This document shows positions 26,601-32,972 of a DNA stretch of 64,000 nt, piece by piece. Source of the stretch: Fibrobacteria bacterium (GTDB lineage Bacteria > Fibrobacterota > Fibrobacteria > UBA11236); NCBI GenBank assembly GCA_025360005.1, contig JANYDA010000042.1, positions 62,001-126,000 of the forward strand. Direction: 5' to 3'. The translations under genes and the position numbers were made by a program. A model generated the notes under the pieces. The model saw nothing but the letters and a program-made list of their open reading frames with translations, was not told the DNA's origin and searched no databases. How positions within the stretch are numbered: position 1 is the stretch's first letter; each line of letters starts with the position of its first letter.

Positions 26601-28869
26601 GCCTTCCGAGGAGGCGAACTACTATCTCGGCAAGGTGTATTTCGACGAGAAGAACTGGCAGGGCGCCATCAACAACCTGGAACATGCGGATATGAGCCGT
26701 CCGGACGTGCTCAGTATGCTGGGCCAGGCCTACATCCAGAACAAGGAACCCGAACGCGCTATCAAGGCTTACGAGGATTATTACGCCAAGACCAAGGACA
26801 TCAAGGTCCTGGCCCAGTTGTACAGCCTCTATAAGAAGATCAACGATCCGGAAGGCACCCGCGCCATCCTGGAGCGTCTGATCGCCGCCGAACCCGGCAA
26901 CTACGACTATCGCGTGGAACTGGCCGAGTTGTACCGGGGCAAGGGCGACATCAAAAAAGCCGAGGCCCAGTATGAGATGATCCTGAAGAAGATGCCCGCG
27001 CATCCGGCGTCCAACATGAACTACGGCATGATCCTGGCGGTCCGCAAAGACTACGCCCGGGCCATCCGCATGCTGGAGACGGGTTTGGCCAAGTACCCGG
27101 ATAGCGCCACCGCCTGGCGTTTCCTGGGCGATGCCTACCGCGCCGAGAAGCGTTACGCCTCATCCTTGCAAGCCTATAAGAAGGCATTCAAGCTGCAACC
27201 CCAGAGCCTGCCCATCGCCGTGGCCAAGATGCAGATGTCCAAGGAGATCGGCTCCGCGGACGAATTGCCGGCGGCCTATGCCGACGTTATCCGCCTGGAC
27301 TCATCCAATTACGAAGCCGCTTCGGCATTGGCGGATATCCGCTTCAACGAGCGCAAGTACAAGGATGCCGCCGCTTTGTACGAGAAGATCACGGATATGA
27401 AGGACGGAGCGGGCAAGGGCGTGGACAAAGGCGTATGGGCCAACTACGGATATGCCTTGATCGAGACCAAGAACATCCAGGAAGCCAAGCGCGCCCTGCA
27501 ACGCGCCGTGGACCTGGGCGAAAAGAGCCCGCGCGTGATGACCAGCCTGGCCCGCATTTATAAGGAAGAAGGCAACAGCGAAAAGGCCGAAGCCATCCTC
27601 TCGGAGATGGTCAAGAAGGATCCGCGCAATCACATGGCCTATTACTGGCTCGGGCAGATAGCCATGGAACGCAACCAACCGGGCGTGGCGGAGGATTATT
27701 TCAAGAAGGCCCAGCTGCTGGCTCCGGCCAACGGGGATTATGCCGAAGCGCTGGCGCGCATGCAATACAACAAGGACGAGTTCGCCAACGCCGCCCGCAT
27801 CCTGGAGCCGGTGCATGCGAACCTGTCGTCTTCGGGCCGCCTCATCTACGGGGATTGCCTGATGAAACAAGGTAAGAACGAAGCCGCCCTGGCCGAGTTC
27901 AACGCCGTATTCGCCAAGGACCCCTCCGCCCCCGTGCTGGCTAAGCTGGCGGAACTGCAGATCAATAAGGGCAACTCCCGCGAGGCCATCCGCACCATCG
28001 AAGGCTCCGAGTTCAAGGACGATTCCACCGTTCAGTTCGCTTTGGCCAAGGCCCGCGTCGAAACGCGCGAGACGGACAAGGCGCGGGATGTCCTGGAGCG
28101 CCTTATCCGCGCCAACAAGTACAACGCGGCCTATTACCATTACCGCGGGCTCAGCTACTATTATGACCGGAATTACTCCAAGGCCAAGAGGGATTTCGAT
28201 CAGGCCCTCAAGTACAACCCGGACTTTATGGATGCGGTATACCATATCGGCCTGTGCCTCCTGAAGGACGGCAGCTCCACGGAAGCCAAGAATTATTTCA
28301 AGGAGCTTTCCCAGCATGCCAACCCGAATTGGCAGGCCAAGGGATTCTTGGGGCTGGCGATGTCCTTCGAGTCGGATAAGAAGTACGAGGCGGCGGAAAA
28401 CTTCCTGCAGAAGTCCGTGGCCGCGGACGAGACGCCGGAAGCCTTGAGCCTATTGGCGAAGGTGCTCTTGAAGATGCGCAAGCCGACCGAGGCCGAGAAG
28501 CATGCCCGCCGCGCCCTGGAACTGCAGCCGGGCAACGCTACGGCCGTAATGGCCATGGGAGACGTGCTGTTGGCCCAGAATCGTAAGCCGGACGCGCTGG
28601 CTCTGGCCAAGAAGGCGCTGGAAGGCAATCCCAATTCCTGCGAACTGCTGATCGGCTCCGCCAAGATCAACTTCGCCTCCGGCAACTACGAGACCAGCAA
28701 GTCCAACAGCACCTATGCCATCTCGATCTGTCCGGAAGAGGCTTCCCCGTACTACTATGCCGGCGTGGTAGCCGACAAAAAGTACCAGAAGAAGGAGGCC
28801 AAGGATTATTTCAGGGCCTTCAAGAAGCACGGCGGGGACGAGGCCCTGCTGCCGGCGGATTACCGCTAG
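17671..28869 (+). CDS. Giant exported protein: TolA-like Ala/Lys/Glu rod plus very long TPR array
   Basis: 3732 residues in one intact frame. Residues 1-39 form a signal peptide (cleavage after AGAGFA). Residues 45-265 are about five TPR units. Residues 266-314 are a Pro/Ala linker. Residues 315-887 are an uninterrupted Ala/Lys/Glu/Arg helix like TolA domain II, with 12 copies of an (A/T)DS tripeptide at about 25-60 residue intervals. From about 888 to the end are dozens of TPR units (typical: 'GSFEDAEKSLLSASKANPANAALWFKLAE'-like helices, split across pairs). An 811-residue block is tandemly duplicated. There is no transmembrane segment after the signal and no LPxTG or barrel, so it should be periplasmic or surface-exposed. 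TPRs are protein-binding scaffolds; the rod could bridge peptidoglycan to the membranes. A strong terminator follows. Function unknown. Confidence 0.9.
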   Translation: MLNFSFNRKPSHLSGLLGFGAKISAALGLVLALAGAGFAEGPKTAEEWFKRANEVYQEGAVDEAIGSLQEAIKLKPNYVEALALLGAAYVESGEFAKAVEPYKAAVQLKPNDYSVLLGYSNALEGAGKQEDELPVLKSLFNMNKNDMVTGIKYLTLIEAAGREKHVADYIAVLEDLRKLPNFDPTYTAKLARAYNKTGDFPKAAGIYQELVQSSPESAEYWSGLANAQAKIDPTGARESYKKAILYTQQAGEKAKLEKAMNALGKAPAPAPAATPAAPVAAAAAPAPAAPSAPVAPPVAPVVPPAPAAPSGPSAADKAKALADAKAQADADAKAAAKAKADAVAQAAAEKKAAAEAKTKADADAKAQAEAEKKAVADAKAQAHADSAAQVQADKKAKLDAAAVAAAEKKAAGEAKVKADADAKAQAVAQAAADKQARDDAARLAREEASRKAKEHADSAAQAIAAKKAADLAAAADAKSRAEVERQAREEAQKLAREEAARKAKEHTDSIAQALAEKKAAALAKAEAKAKAKADSTAQAQADKQARLEAVRLAKEEAAQKAKEHADSVAAVVAAKKAADLAAAADAKARAEVERKAKEDALKLAKEDAARRAKERADSVAQVQAEKKAAAQAEAQAKAEALKLAKEDAARRAKERADSLAQVAAEKKAAAEAEAKAKAEAQKLAKEEADRRAKVRADSLVQAAAEKKAALEAKAKADAEARAAALAEAAAQKKAKEEALRLAKEEAARLAKARADSLAQVAAEKKAAAEAEAKAKAEAARLAKEEADRRAKVRADSLAQAAAEKKAAAEEAARLAKIEMEHRAKARADSLVRVEAERKAKAEAERLAREEAARLAKEEADRRAKAKADSLAKVEADRRAAAEAEKEFQGQVSALVAEQPAKMDTAAVLAKIQDRRATAKVPDSRLAEAEAVIHFHQWNFRPAVDNLRKVKVLSASGNRMMALSLFELQDYPNALKYFQRIPNISADRVEWGKYIKTLLENKQRATAATQYEAYLAKYPDADDALAFLVDYYRQPLQREKLVPKLEMQLAKNPKDVPLLTDLIALTDKASPKSIEYRERYLQQNPDDTKQSMALAQAYEAKNNLPGALKIYQKLAKDAPADKALNLKTAELLYAANQKDEAVKAFEQAHAADPADKKLTLRLAAVYEEMKLGDKAADTYAAALEADPKDKAVQAKLFQLYSVKADKSQLRALLMKMDDADPTAHQAQYQLAKAFLADGDKDKAYAYLTKALRNQPANPEYLALLPSVVQSDDQVDAHFPALQSAAIQANAKPELQALVARGYAKRKNNAMAGKLYAEAYAKNPKLLDGQREAVVATYEAKNLELSGSLAEKYLLTDDKDRAIREIEVNSFMATNKPADKMRDAIKGLSALDQDAAVKWAMRLAQLDLGAGDTAAAIDHARQFLDKNPKNAEGWRFLAPLVAKRPGQEDTYISVLEKLVQLEPANRGRYDLELGNLYVSKGSFEDAEKSLLSASKANPANAALWFKLAETEVKLRKDKDAAEKYKRAYLLEKTNLVYARAYAGSVDSKDEIRANLPLFQLLSQNGPSVEERKKLAQAYFLTGDYADAAKEFDAQVKADPTLGTTEPMVSESYMRSGQTAKARGLFEARLASDPNNLPMLETIANIYKTEGNQAGYVATVEKIVNVDPKYKGYQLVLAVEKEKAKDYKGALDQYGQWVARNGGDLAAVKAMHRLADQQKDTTALMDALVRLNREKNVDNAYKFQLAELDYKRSANVGGVERLVKTHPEWKRGKGILVKEYIRQNAKIKLLPLQGFLLAESKTDKDLLEPLADLFVMQKKTLQANGAYHDLLVANPKDKDIYAKVYKYSAANASPYLPDILRIGYESFPDDMDIKLAYAGTLGKTAKALAVYQEILAKETDVKVVAKALDIALALKQTQAASGLLDKWINIESKDPKVWEQALAVHTQMGNKPRMIEDLEQLVRFYPTRKDYPLQLARLYEDGKQPDKAADMYQKALALDPKNKSVQVKLVSLYTAQNRGPELRELLLGIDKNDPTANEAQFLLAKSYLAENDRDRAYVFASKALRNQPANPEYLALLPQTVVSDEQVMANFPALEKFALQPNAKPELQALVARGYAKKKNNIMAAKLFSEAYAKSPHLLDGNRDAVLSLNEAKNYDLAGRLAETYLLKDDKDRQVREIQVNAYAATNKPPEKMRAALNGLVAVDPDGKKYSMRLAQLDLAVKDTVSAIEHAREWLARTPKDVAGWRFLLPLVAKRPGQEDTYINVLEKLVQLEPATRARYDLELGNLYFDKGSYEEAEKSLANAVKGSPASAKLWYRLGEILIKLRKDKEAFEKYGRAYQLEPTNLTYARAYSQSVDSKAEIKANLPLFKTLSQNGPSVQERKKLGVAYYLNGDYANAAKEFDWQLQGDPNLGSTDPMFADAYMKTGQTAKARGLYEARLAADPNNLVVLETLAGIYKQEGNQKGYLATVEKIVSVDPKFKGYQLILAVEKEKAKDYKGALAQYGDWVTRNVNDEVALKAMHRLADQQKDTASLMDALVRLTRQKNPDPAYSFQLAEVDYVRSGNIGGIERLVKTHPTYTRGKVILIKSYYKKGALGKMVPFLPFLSLQAKQDKSLSEPLADLYASMKKHVPANEAYFDAVRFDKKDRDLFDKAYKYAKDHDSPYRAALLKQGYEGFPDDVGLKYDYAMTLGKTQKALDLFAEILAKDHNNLPAVRNAAEIAVAIGKTADAGEHLQHWVTLEPDQPRPWALSVDLYAQTKNDAKLADALEHLSGLSPKNGDLAFRAAMANKKIGDKEKTLSLLTKAVTLNPMNPNYQKEFGLLLYSTGQVAKAKAPLLIADRTLKNDEAINSALYNIYLNEKNKGLARERLRFLFALRPADKNYAYSLARLESDLKNPSEAVKILERPNLKEDLNAEMSFLLLDGYFKLGQKDRAANLGPVLIRKFPEEAKQSLPLAILFYETKNKTKAKEILEAYVRSTPSEEANYYLGKVYFDEKNWQGAINNLEHADMSRPDVLSMLGQAYIQNKEPERAIKAYEDYYAKTKDIKVLAQLYSLYKKINDPEGTRAILERLIAAEPGNYDYRVELAELYRGKGDIKKAEAQYEMILKKMPAHPASNMNYGMILAVRKDYARAIRMLETGLAKYPDSATAWRFLGDAYRAEKRYASSLQAYKKAFKLQPQSLPIAVAKMQMSKEIGSADELPAAYADVIRLDSSNYEAASALADIRFNERKYKDAAALYEKITDMKDGAGKGVDKGVWANYGYALIETKNIQEAKRALQRAVDLGEKSPRVMTSLARIYKEEGNSEKAEAILSEMVKKDPRNHMAYYWLGQIAMERNQPGVAEDYFKKAQLLAPANGDYAEALARMQYNKDEFANAARILEPVHANLSSSGRLIYGDCLMKQGKNEAALAEFNAVFAKDPSAPVLAKLAELQINKGNSREAIRTIEGSEFKDDSTVQFALAKARVETRETDKARDVLERLIRANKYNAAYYHYRGLSYYYDRNYSKAKRDFDQALKYNPDFMDAVYHIGLCLLKDGSSTEAKNYFKELSQHANPNWQAKGFLGLAMSFESDKKYEAAENFLQKSVAADETPEALSLLAKVLLKMRKPTEAEKHARRALELQPGNATAVMAMGDVLLAQNRKPDALALAKKALEGNPNSCELLIGSAKINFASGNYETSKSNSTYAISICPEEASPYYYAGVVADKKYQKKEAKDYFRAFKKHGGDEALLPADYR
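18613..20330 (+). repeat. Coding repeat: Ala/Lys/Glu rod with ADS register
   Basis: Within the giant gene, this 1.7-kb segment encodes repeated units resembling 'RLAKARADSLAQVAAEKKAA' with variations. I count twelve ADS or TDS tripeptides. The DNA is built from AAG, GCC, GCG and GAA codons, which opens long artificial reading frames on the other strand. Drift between units is high, so this is an old repeat and not recent slippage. Confidence 0.8.
21163..23595 (+). repeat. Tandem in-gene duplication, copy 1 (about 2.43 kb)
   Basis: The block from 'VYEEMKLGDKAADTY' onwards matches the next block at an offset of 2433 bp (811 codons). Matching landmarks include ALRNQPANPEYLALLP (from 21415 and 23848), ELQALVARGYAK, GWRFLAPLVAKRPGQEDTY and DQQKDTTALMDALVRL. 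Many stretches are identical in protein; DNA has diverged mostly at third positions. Confidence 0.85.
23596..26025 (+). repeat. Tandem in-gene duplication, copy 2
   Basis: Second copy of the 811-residue TPR block. The landmark EGFPDDVGLKYDYAMTLGKT at about 25687 answers ESFPDDMDIKLAYAGTLGKT at about 23257, an offset of 2430 bp, so one codon has been gained or lost between copies. Fainter similarity continues on both sides, suggesting growth of the array by repeated unequal exchange. Confidence 0.85.
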
Positions 28870-29887
28870 CGGCCTTCGCGGACGGAATCGGCGGGAATGC
28901 AGCCGCCGGCGATCGGGGGACGAGGCTTGTGCCCCGTCCCTTTTTCATCGGCCTGATTTTGGGATAGGACCAATTCCATTGGTCGGGAGCCGCGGCGATG
29001 GCCGATTCCAAATAGGCGCGCACGCATCCGGCCAAGGCCCGCCCCACCTCTTCTCCGTTTCCCTTTGCCCCTCCCCCGCGCGGAATCTCCCACGGCTCAT
29101 GGAAGCGGAAGGCTTTCGTCCCATCCGCTTCCAGCCGGACCGATACGGGAAGGAAAAGGAATTCCCGCCCGGCCAGGAAATGGAGCAGGCGCGCGGGGTA
29201 GGGAACCTGCACGCTACCCCATAGGGTAATCCATCGGCACTCCCCGGCGGGCCCGGGATGCTGATCGGCCATCAAGGCCAGCACTCCCCGTTCGGAGATC
29301 ACTTGCCGGATGCCGGCCGCCAAGCCGCGTCGGCCTTTGCCGCCCAGCCATAGGATCCTTTTTCCCCGGCGCTCCCTACCCCGGGCCATGAAGGCGGTGA
29401 GGGGCGGGGAGAAGGCGGGCGCGGTGAGGATGCGGAAGGACCGGCTTCCGGCCCCGGGGATCCGATGCAATTCCTCCCAAGGGCCTGCGTGCAAACCGAT
29501 CAGTGCGATGGGCCGGCCCGATGCCAGGGCGGCCGAATAGTGATCCCGGCCGGCAATGGTCGTTGTAGGGCCGCCGGTGGCGAGGCTGTCTTGCCCGTTG
29601 CGTTCGTCCTTATCGTACCTGTCCTCCTTACTGCCCTTGCGGCCATGGGCCGCCAATCCCAGCGACAGCAAACGCAGACGCATGGCATAATACCGGGTTA
29701 TGTCCAAACCCGGGCTTAACTGGCGGAACGGGCCGGCGGCGGCAAAGCAGGCGCGCAGGCGCGCGGTATGCGCGGCACGCAGCCGGGGATAGATGCGGAG
29801 CGCGGGTCGGAGTAACCTTTCCGTTACCCTGGGGGGCAGCCTGGACAGGCATGCGAGAATGAGGACGCAAAGGTGGCCTGCGGCCAC
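28820..29887 (-). CDS. LpxL/HtrB-like lipid A or phospholipid acyltransferase
   Basis: The protein has one N-terminal hydrophobic helix and then the acyltransferase HX4E motif in LHAGPWEE. The block 'LMADQHPGP' and a C-terminal 'WNWSYPKI' are also as in LpxL/HtrB/LpxM enzymes, which add secondary acyl chains to lipid A at the inner membrane. The frame is open to 30094, but that would overlap the M28 gene, so I place the start at GTG 29887 (about 355 residues). This start is uncertain, with no clear ribosome-binding site. The last 40 residues are Pro/Ala/Arg-rich and are encoded over the TPR-gene terminator; the stop lies 50 bp inside the 3' end of the convergent TPR gene. A low-complexity insert (RKGSKEDRYDKDERN) precedes the active site. 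Confidence 0.75.
   Translation of the reverse strand: MAAGHLCVLILACLSRLPPRVTERLLRPALRIYPRLRAAHTARLRACFAAAGPFRQLSPGLDITRYYAMRLRLLSLGLAAHGRKGSKEDRYDKDERNGQDSLATGGPTTTIAGRDHYSAALASGRPIALIGLHAGPWEELHRIPGAGSRSFRILTAPAFSPPLTAFMARGRERRGKRILWLGGKGRRGLAAGIRQVISERGVLALMADQHPGPAGECRWITLWGSVQVPYPARLLHFLAGREFLFLPVSVRLEADGTKAFRFHEPWEIPRGGGAKGNGEEVGRALAGCVRAYLESAIAAAPDQWNWSYPKIRPMKKGRGTSLVPRSPAAAFPPIPSAKAASGNPPAAGPRPRRAS
28917..28945 (+). terminator. Strong rho-independent terminator of the giant TPR gene
   Basis: GGGACGAGG (28917-28925) pairs with CCCCGTCCC (28932-28940) over nine positions with one mismatch, around a 6-nt loop, and is followed by TTTTT (28941-28945). It lies 48 bp after the TPR stop and inside the 3' end of the convergent acyltransferase frame. 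Confidence 0.8.
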
Positions 29888-29960
29888 GATTAGCGGATGG
29901 TATCCCGTAGCGGAATATTGAACGAAGGAGGCTGCCGCAGGCGGTTGCTGCGGCGGCGAT

Positions 29961-30911
29961 TCAGGGAAGTCCCCGGAACGCAAGGCTGGCCACCAGCTTT
30001 CCCACCACGCCCAGACTGTGCGCGGAGCATTTGTCAGGCGTGTCGCCCTGGGTATGCCAAGCGGGGTATTCGAAGTCGATGATATCGATGGCATGCACGC
30101 CCTTGGCTTGGATGGGCATATGATCGTCCAGCACGGAAGGCCCGGGCCGGGCTTCGAATTGGGAGAGTCCCAGGCTTTTCGCGCGCGCCCAGATCTGGGT
30201 GGTGATATCCGGGCTTTGCTTCAGGGAGTTCTGTTCCATGGGCAGATGCAAATCCTTGTCCCCGACCATGTCCATCAGCAGCACATAGTCCAGATTGGCG
30301 GCAGGCAGGTTGTCGGCGAACCAGCGCGCGCCCAGAAAGTACTCCTCGATGTTGCCTTCGCGCCCGTAATCCTCCCCGTCGAACAACACCAGGTAGACGG
30401 TTTGCAGCGGAGGTTTTTTCCCCATCAGGTTGCCCAGCTCCATCAGGATGGCTACGCCGGACGCGCCATCGTTGGCGCCCAGGATGGGCCGCGTGCTCAG
30501 CATTTCGCTGGCCTCTTGGTCCGCGCGGGGGCGGGAATCCCAGTGGGCGCAGAAGACCACGGGCTTACGGCGGGGATCCTTGCCCGGAACGGTGATAATG
30601 AAGTTGGTGAGCGGAACGGGTTTCCCCGTCGCCATATCCGCATGGACGAAAGCCTGCGGGGCAAAGGTCAGGCCAAGACCTTTGAAGTACGCCGTGAAAT
30701 AGCCGATGGCGCGGCGATGCCCTTCCCCCTCCGGATCGCGCGGCCCCATGGCGCATTGCTCTTTGAGGTAACGGAAAGCACGGGTGGAATCGAAGGCGGG
30801 TTCCGCGCCGGAGGATTTTGAGGCGGGCTTGGAAGCCGGACGGGACGCTTCCGGGGCGGTTCCCGTGGCCGCCGAAATCAGGGATGCTGCGAGTATCAAG
30901 GCCTGGATCAT
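29961..30911 (-). CDS. Exported M28-family zinc peptidase / glutaminyl-peptide cyclotransferase-like
   Basis: The 316-residue protein has an N-terminal signal peptide and no lipobox. Zinc-site motifs of M28 are present: 'CAHWDSRP' (His), 'GANDGASG' (bridging Asp), 'DGEDYG' (Glu), a later Asp in 'LLMDMVGD', and 'YPAWHTQGDTPDK' (His). The closing part with 'AIDIIDFEYPAWHT' is especially like bacterial glutaminyl cyclases, which turn N-terminal Gln into pyroglutamate, although aminopeptidase activity cannot be excluded. It should act in the periplasm or outside. It is followed 73 bp later by the acyltransferase in the same direction. Confidence 0.85.
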   Translation of the reverse strand: MIQALILAASLISAATGTAPEASRPASKPASKSSGAEPAFDSTRAFRYLKEQCAMGPRDPEGEGHRRAIGYFTAYFKGLGLTFAPQAFVHADMATGKPVPLTNFIITVPGKDPRRKPVVFCAHWDSRPRADQEASEMLSTRPILGANDGASGVAILMELGNLMGKKPPLQTVYLVLFDGEDYGREGNIEEYFLGARWFADNLPAANLDYVLLMDMVGDKDLHLPMEQNSLKQSPDITTQIWARAKSLGLSQFEARPGPSVLDDHMPIQAKGVHAIDIIDFEYPAWHTQGDTPDKCSAHSLGVVGKLVASLAFRGLP

Positions 30912-30965
30912 GGGGTCAATGTAAAAACAATCCCGGCGGGAAAAACCGCCGTCGCCGGCATCCCA

Positions 30966-32195
30966 TCATAAAATCAGGTTCATATCCCCGAATTCGTGCC
31001 AAAGGTATTTCTCCCGCAGCGCGGTCTGATAAACCTGCGCTAGCCGATCCGGAGGCAGGAATGCCGTCAGCAAATCCAAGTGGCTGGCCGAGGGCTCGTG
31101 GAATCCCGTCAGCAAGCCGTCCACGGTTTTAAGCGCATAGCCGGGGGTGATGCGCAAGCGCGTATTTCCGGCCTCCGCGTGCACGCGCCCGCGCGCATCC
31201 GCGATGCTTTCCAGGGCGCGCACCACGGTGGTCCCCACCGCGATCACGCGGCCTCCGCGCGCCTTGGCCGCATTGATGCTTTCCGCCGCGGGCGCGTCCA
31301 GCCGGAATGGTTCCACCGAAGCGGGATGCCCTGCATCGAACTCCTCGTCCAGGTAGGAGGATAATCCCGCGTGCAGGATCAGGAAGGCGGTGGCGATTCC
31401 CCGGCGGCGCAATTCCAGCAATAATTTCCAGGTGAAGGGCCGCCCGGCCGAGGGCATCTCCACCGATCCCGGCTCGCGCGCATACACGGTCTGGTAATAA
31501 TCCAGATCCCAAGGCGCGGAGGCGTACCAGTAACGCACGGGATCCCCCAGGCGGGAAAGGGCTTCCATCAAATCCTGGCCTTGCAGGGAAAAACGGATCT
31601 TCCATAAGCGATTGATATTGGGGTCCCGCCCCAACACACGGGCGCTCAGGCCCAATCCCGCCCCTATCGCGGTCCCGCCGCCCGCCGCTTCCGCCAATAC
31701 CAGGCTGGCACCCGACAAATCCTGCCGCCAAGGTTCCTCGTTCCCGGTCAATGCCAGCACCGACCAGGATTCGTCCTGCCAACGCCGCGCCAGGCGCAGT
31801 TGCAGCCGCGGTGCGTCGGATGGGCGGCGATCTTTCGCTATACCATTTTTCCTGGTCGGATCCCCGCGCGCTATCGGTCCGGTACCGACGGCTTGATCAT
31901 GCGGATCAAGCCGCTTGACGGCTTCGATATAGGCGGGCAATACCGCGGGCAAGGTGCGGCTGGCGTTGAAGACCAGGCAATCGCCCGGCCGGAGCAGATC
32001 GGCGATGAGATGGAAGCGGGTATGCGTCGGCGTGCCGCCATCCCGATTGACCGAGAGCAGACGCACACCGTCGCGGGTGAGCCCGCGTTTTTCCGGAGGT
32101 TCGTGCGCCGCCAACCCATCAGGGAGTTCGAACCGGAAAGGCGCCGGGGGGACGGAGGCCAGCGGGGAAGCCGGGAGAGCTGAGGGAGGGACCAT
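30966..32195 (-). CDS. Divergent QueA-like S-adenosylmethionine:tRNA ribosyltransferase-isomerase
   Basis: 409 residues. QueA signatures are recognisable: 'RPGDCLVFNASRTLPAVL', 'YYQTVYAREPGSVEMPSAG', 'GGRVIAVGTTVVRALES', 'VDGLLTGFHEP' and 'YLWHEFGDMNLIL'. It departs from canonical QueA at normally constant places: AGRPFT replaces AGLHFT and LHAGLSS replaces HVGLGTF. It is about 60 residues longer, with an extra segment around residues 85-125. From memory, the same departures occur in a QueA-like clade common in Actinobacteria whose role is not established, so I do not assume queuosine synthesis. The ATG at 32195 lies 3 bp after the SDR stop, in an operon with a SufR-like regulator. No tgt, queF or queG is in the window. 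Confidence 0.8.
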   Translation of the reverse strand: MVPPSALPASPLASVPPAPFRFELPDGLAAHEPPEKRGLTRDGVRLLSVNRDGGTPTHTRFHLIADLLRPGDCLVFNASRTLPAVLPAYIEAVKRLDPHDQAVGTGPIARGDPTRKNGIAKDRRPSDAPRLQLRLARRWQDESWSVLALTGNEEPWRQDLSGASLVLAEAAGGGTAIGAGLGLSARVLGRDPNINRLWKIRFSLQGQDLMEALSRLGDPVRYWYASAPWDLDYYQTVYAREPGSVEMPSAGRPFTWKLLLELRRRGIATAFLILHAGLSSYLDEEFDAGHPASVEPFRLDAPAAESINAAKARGGRVIAVGTTVVRALESIADARGRVHAEAGNTRLRITPGYALKTVDGLLTGFHEPSASHLDLLTAFLPPDRLAQVYQTALREKYLWHEFGDMNLIL

Positions 32196-32198
32196 GGT

Positions 32199-32972
32199 TC
32201 ACACCTCCCGCTTAATCAGGCCGGGACGATCCGCTTGCGGCCGCCAATCCTCCTGGGCCTTGAAGCGGCGGCCGGAAATCCCCGCCGCCGCGTCGGAAGC
32301 CAGGTAGAGGAACACTTCCGTGACGGCGGCGGGATCGGCCCATTGCGAGGGATCCCCGTCCGGTTCCGCGGCACGATGCATGTCCGTATCCATATTGCCC
32401 GGGTCCACCCAATTCACGCGGATGCCGCTGCCCTCCAGCTCGGATGCCCAGGTCTGCGACAAACCCTCCAGCCCGAACTTGGAGATCCCGTATGCGCCCC
32501 AGCCGGGATACCCGGTAACACCCGCGTCACTGGTGACGTTGATGAGGGATCCTCCATGTTCCAGCATGGCGGGCAGAAGCTTCTTCGCCAACAGGAACGG
32601 GGCGATGAGATTGGTGTCCAGCACGCGGCGGAATTCCTCCAGCGGGAAGTCCAGCAGATAGGGCATGGGCGAGGGTCCTAGCGCAGAAGCATTGTTGATG
32701 AGCACGTCCAGCCTTCCCCGGAATTCCGACAAGGTGGCGGCGGCCACGCGTTCCACCGCCTTGGAATGGCGCAGATCCGCGGGCAGGGCAAGCACCTTGG
32801 CGCGCGGGTTCAGATCGCGGATTTCCTCGCGCACTTTGTACAGGAGATCCGCGTGCCGCGCCACCAGGCTGATGCCGGCGGCGCCCTCGCGGGCAAGGTC
32901 CAGGGCCAACTGCCTGCCCAGCCCCTTGGAGGCGCCGGTAATGAGGATGTTCTTGCCTTCTACGCGTCTCAT
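32199..32972 (-). CDS. Short-chain dehydrogenase/reductase (classical SDR)
   Basis: 257 residues with the classical SDR motifs: the cofactor loop TGASKGLG (about residues 13-20), 'NNAS' (about 90), the catalytic Ser in 'NVTSDAG' and YGISK (Tyr-x3-Lys), and 'VDPGNMDTDMH' after the active site. It ends with a tail of about 25 residues (QEDWRPQADRPGLIKREV). It is an NAD(P)-dependent oxidoreductase of unknown substrate. ATG 32972 overlaps the stop of the upstream regulator by 4 bp (ATGA), and the QueA-like gene starts 3 bp downstream, so all three are co-transcribed and probably coupled. The longer frame to 33233 lies inside the regulator gene and is not used. Confidence 0.9.
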   Translation of the reverse strand: MRRVEGKNILITGASKGLGRQLALDLAREGAAGISLVARHADLLYKVREEIRDLNPRAKVLALPADLRHSKAVERVAAATLSEFRGRLDVLINNASALGPSPMPYLLDFPLEEFRRVLDTNLIAPFLLAKKLLPAMLEHGGSLINVTSDAGVTGYPGWGAYGISKFGLEGLSQTWASELEGSGIRVNWVDPGNMDTDMHRAAEPDGDPSQWADPAAVTEVFLYLASDAAAGISGRRFKAQEDWRPQADRPGLIKREV

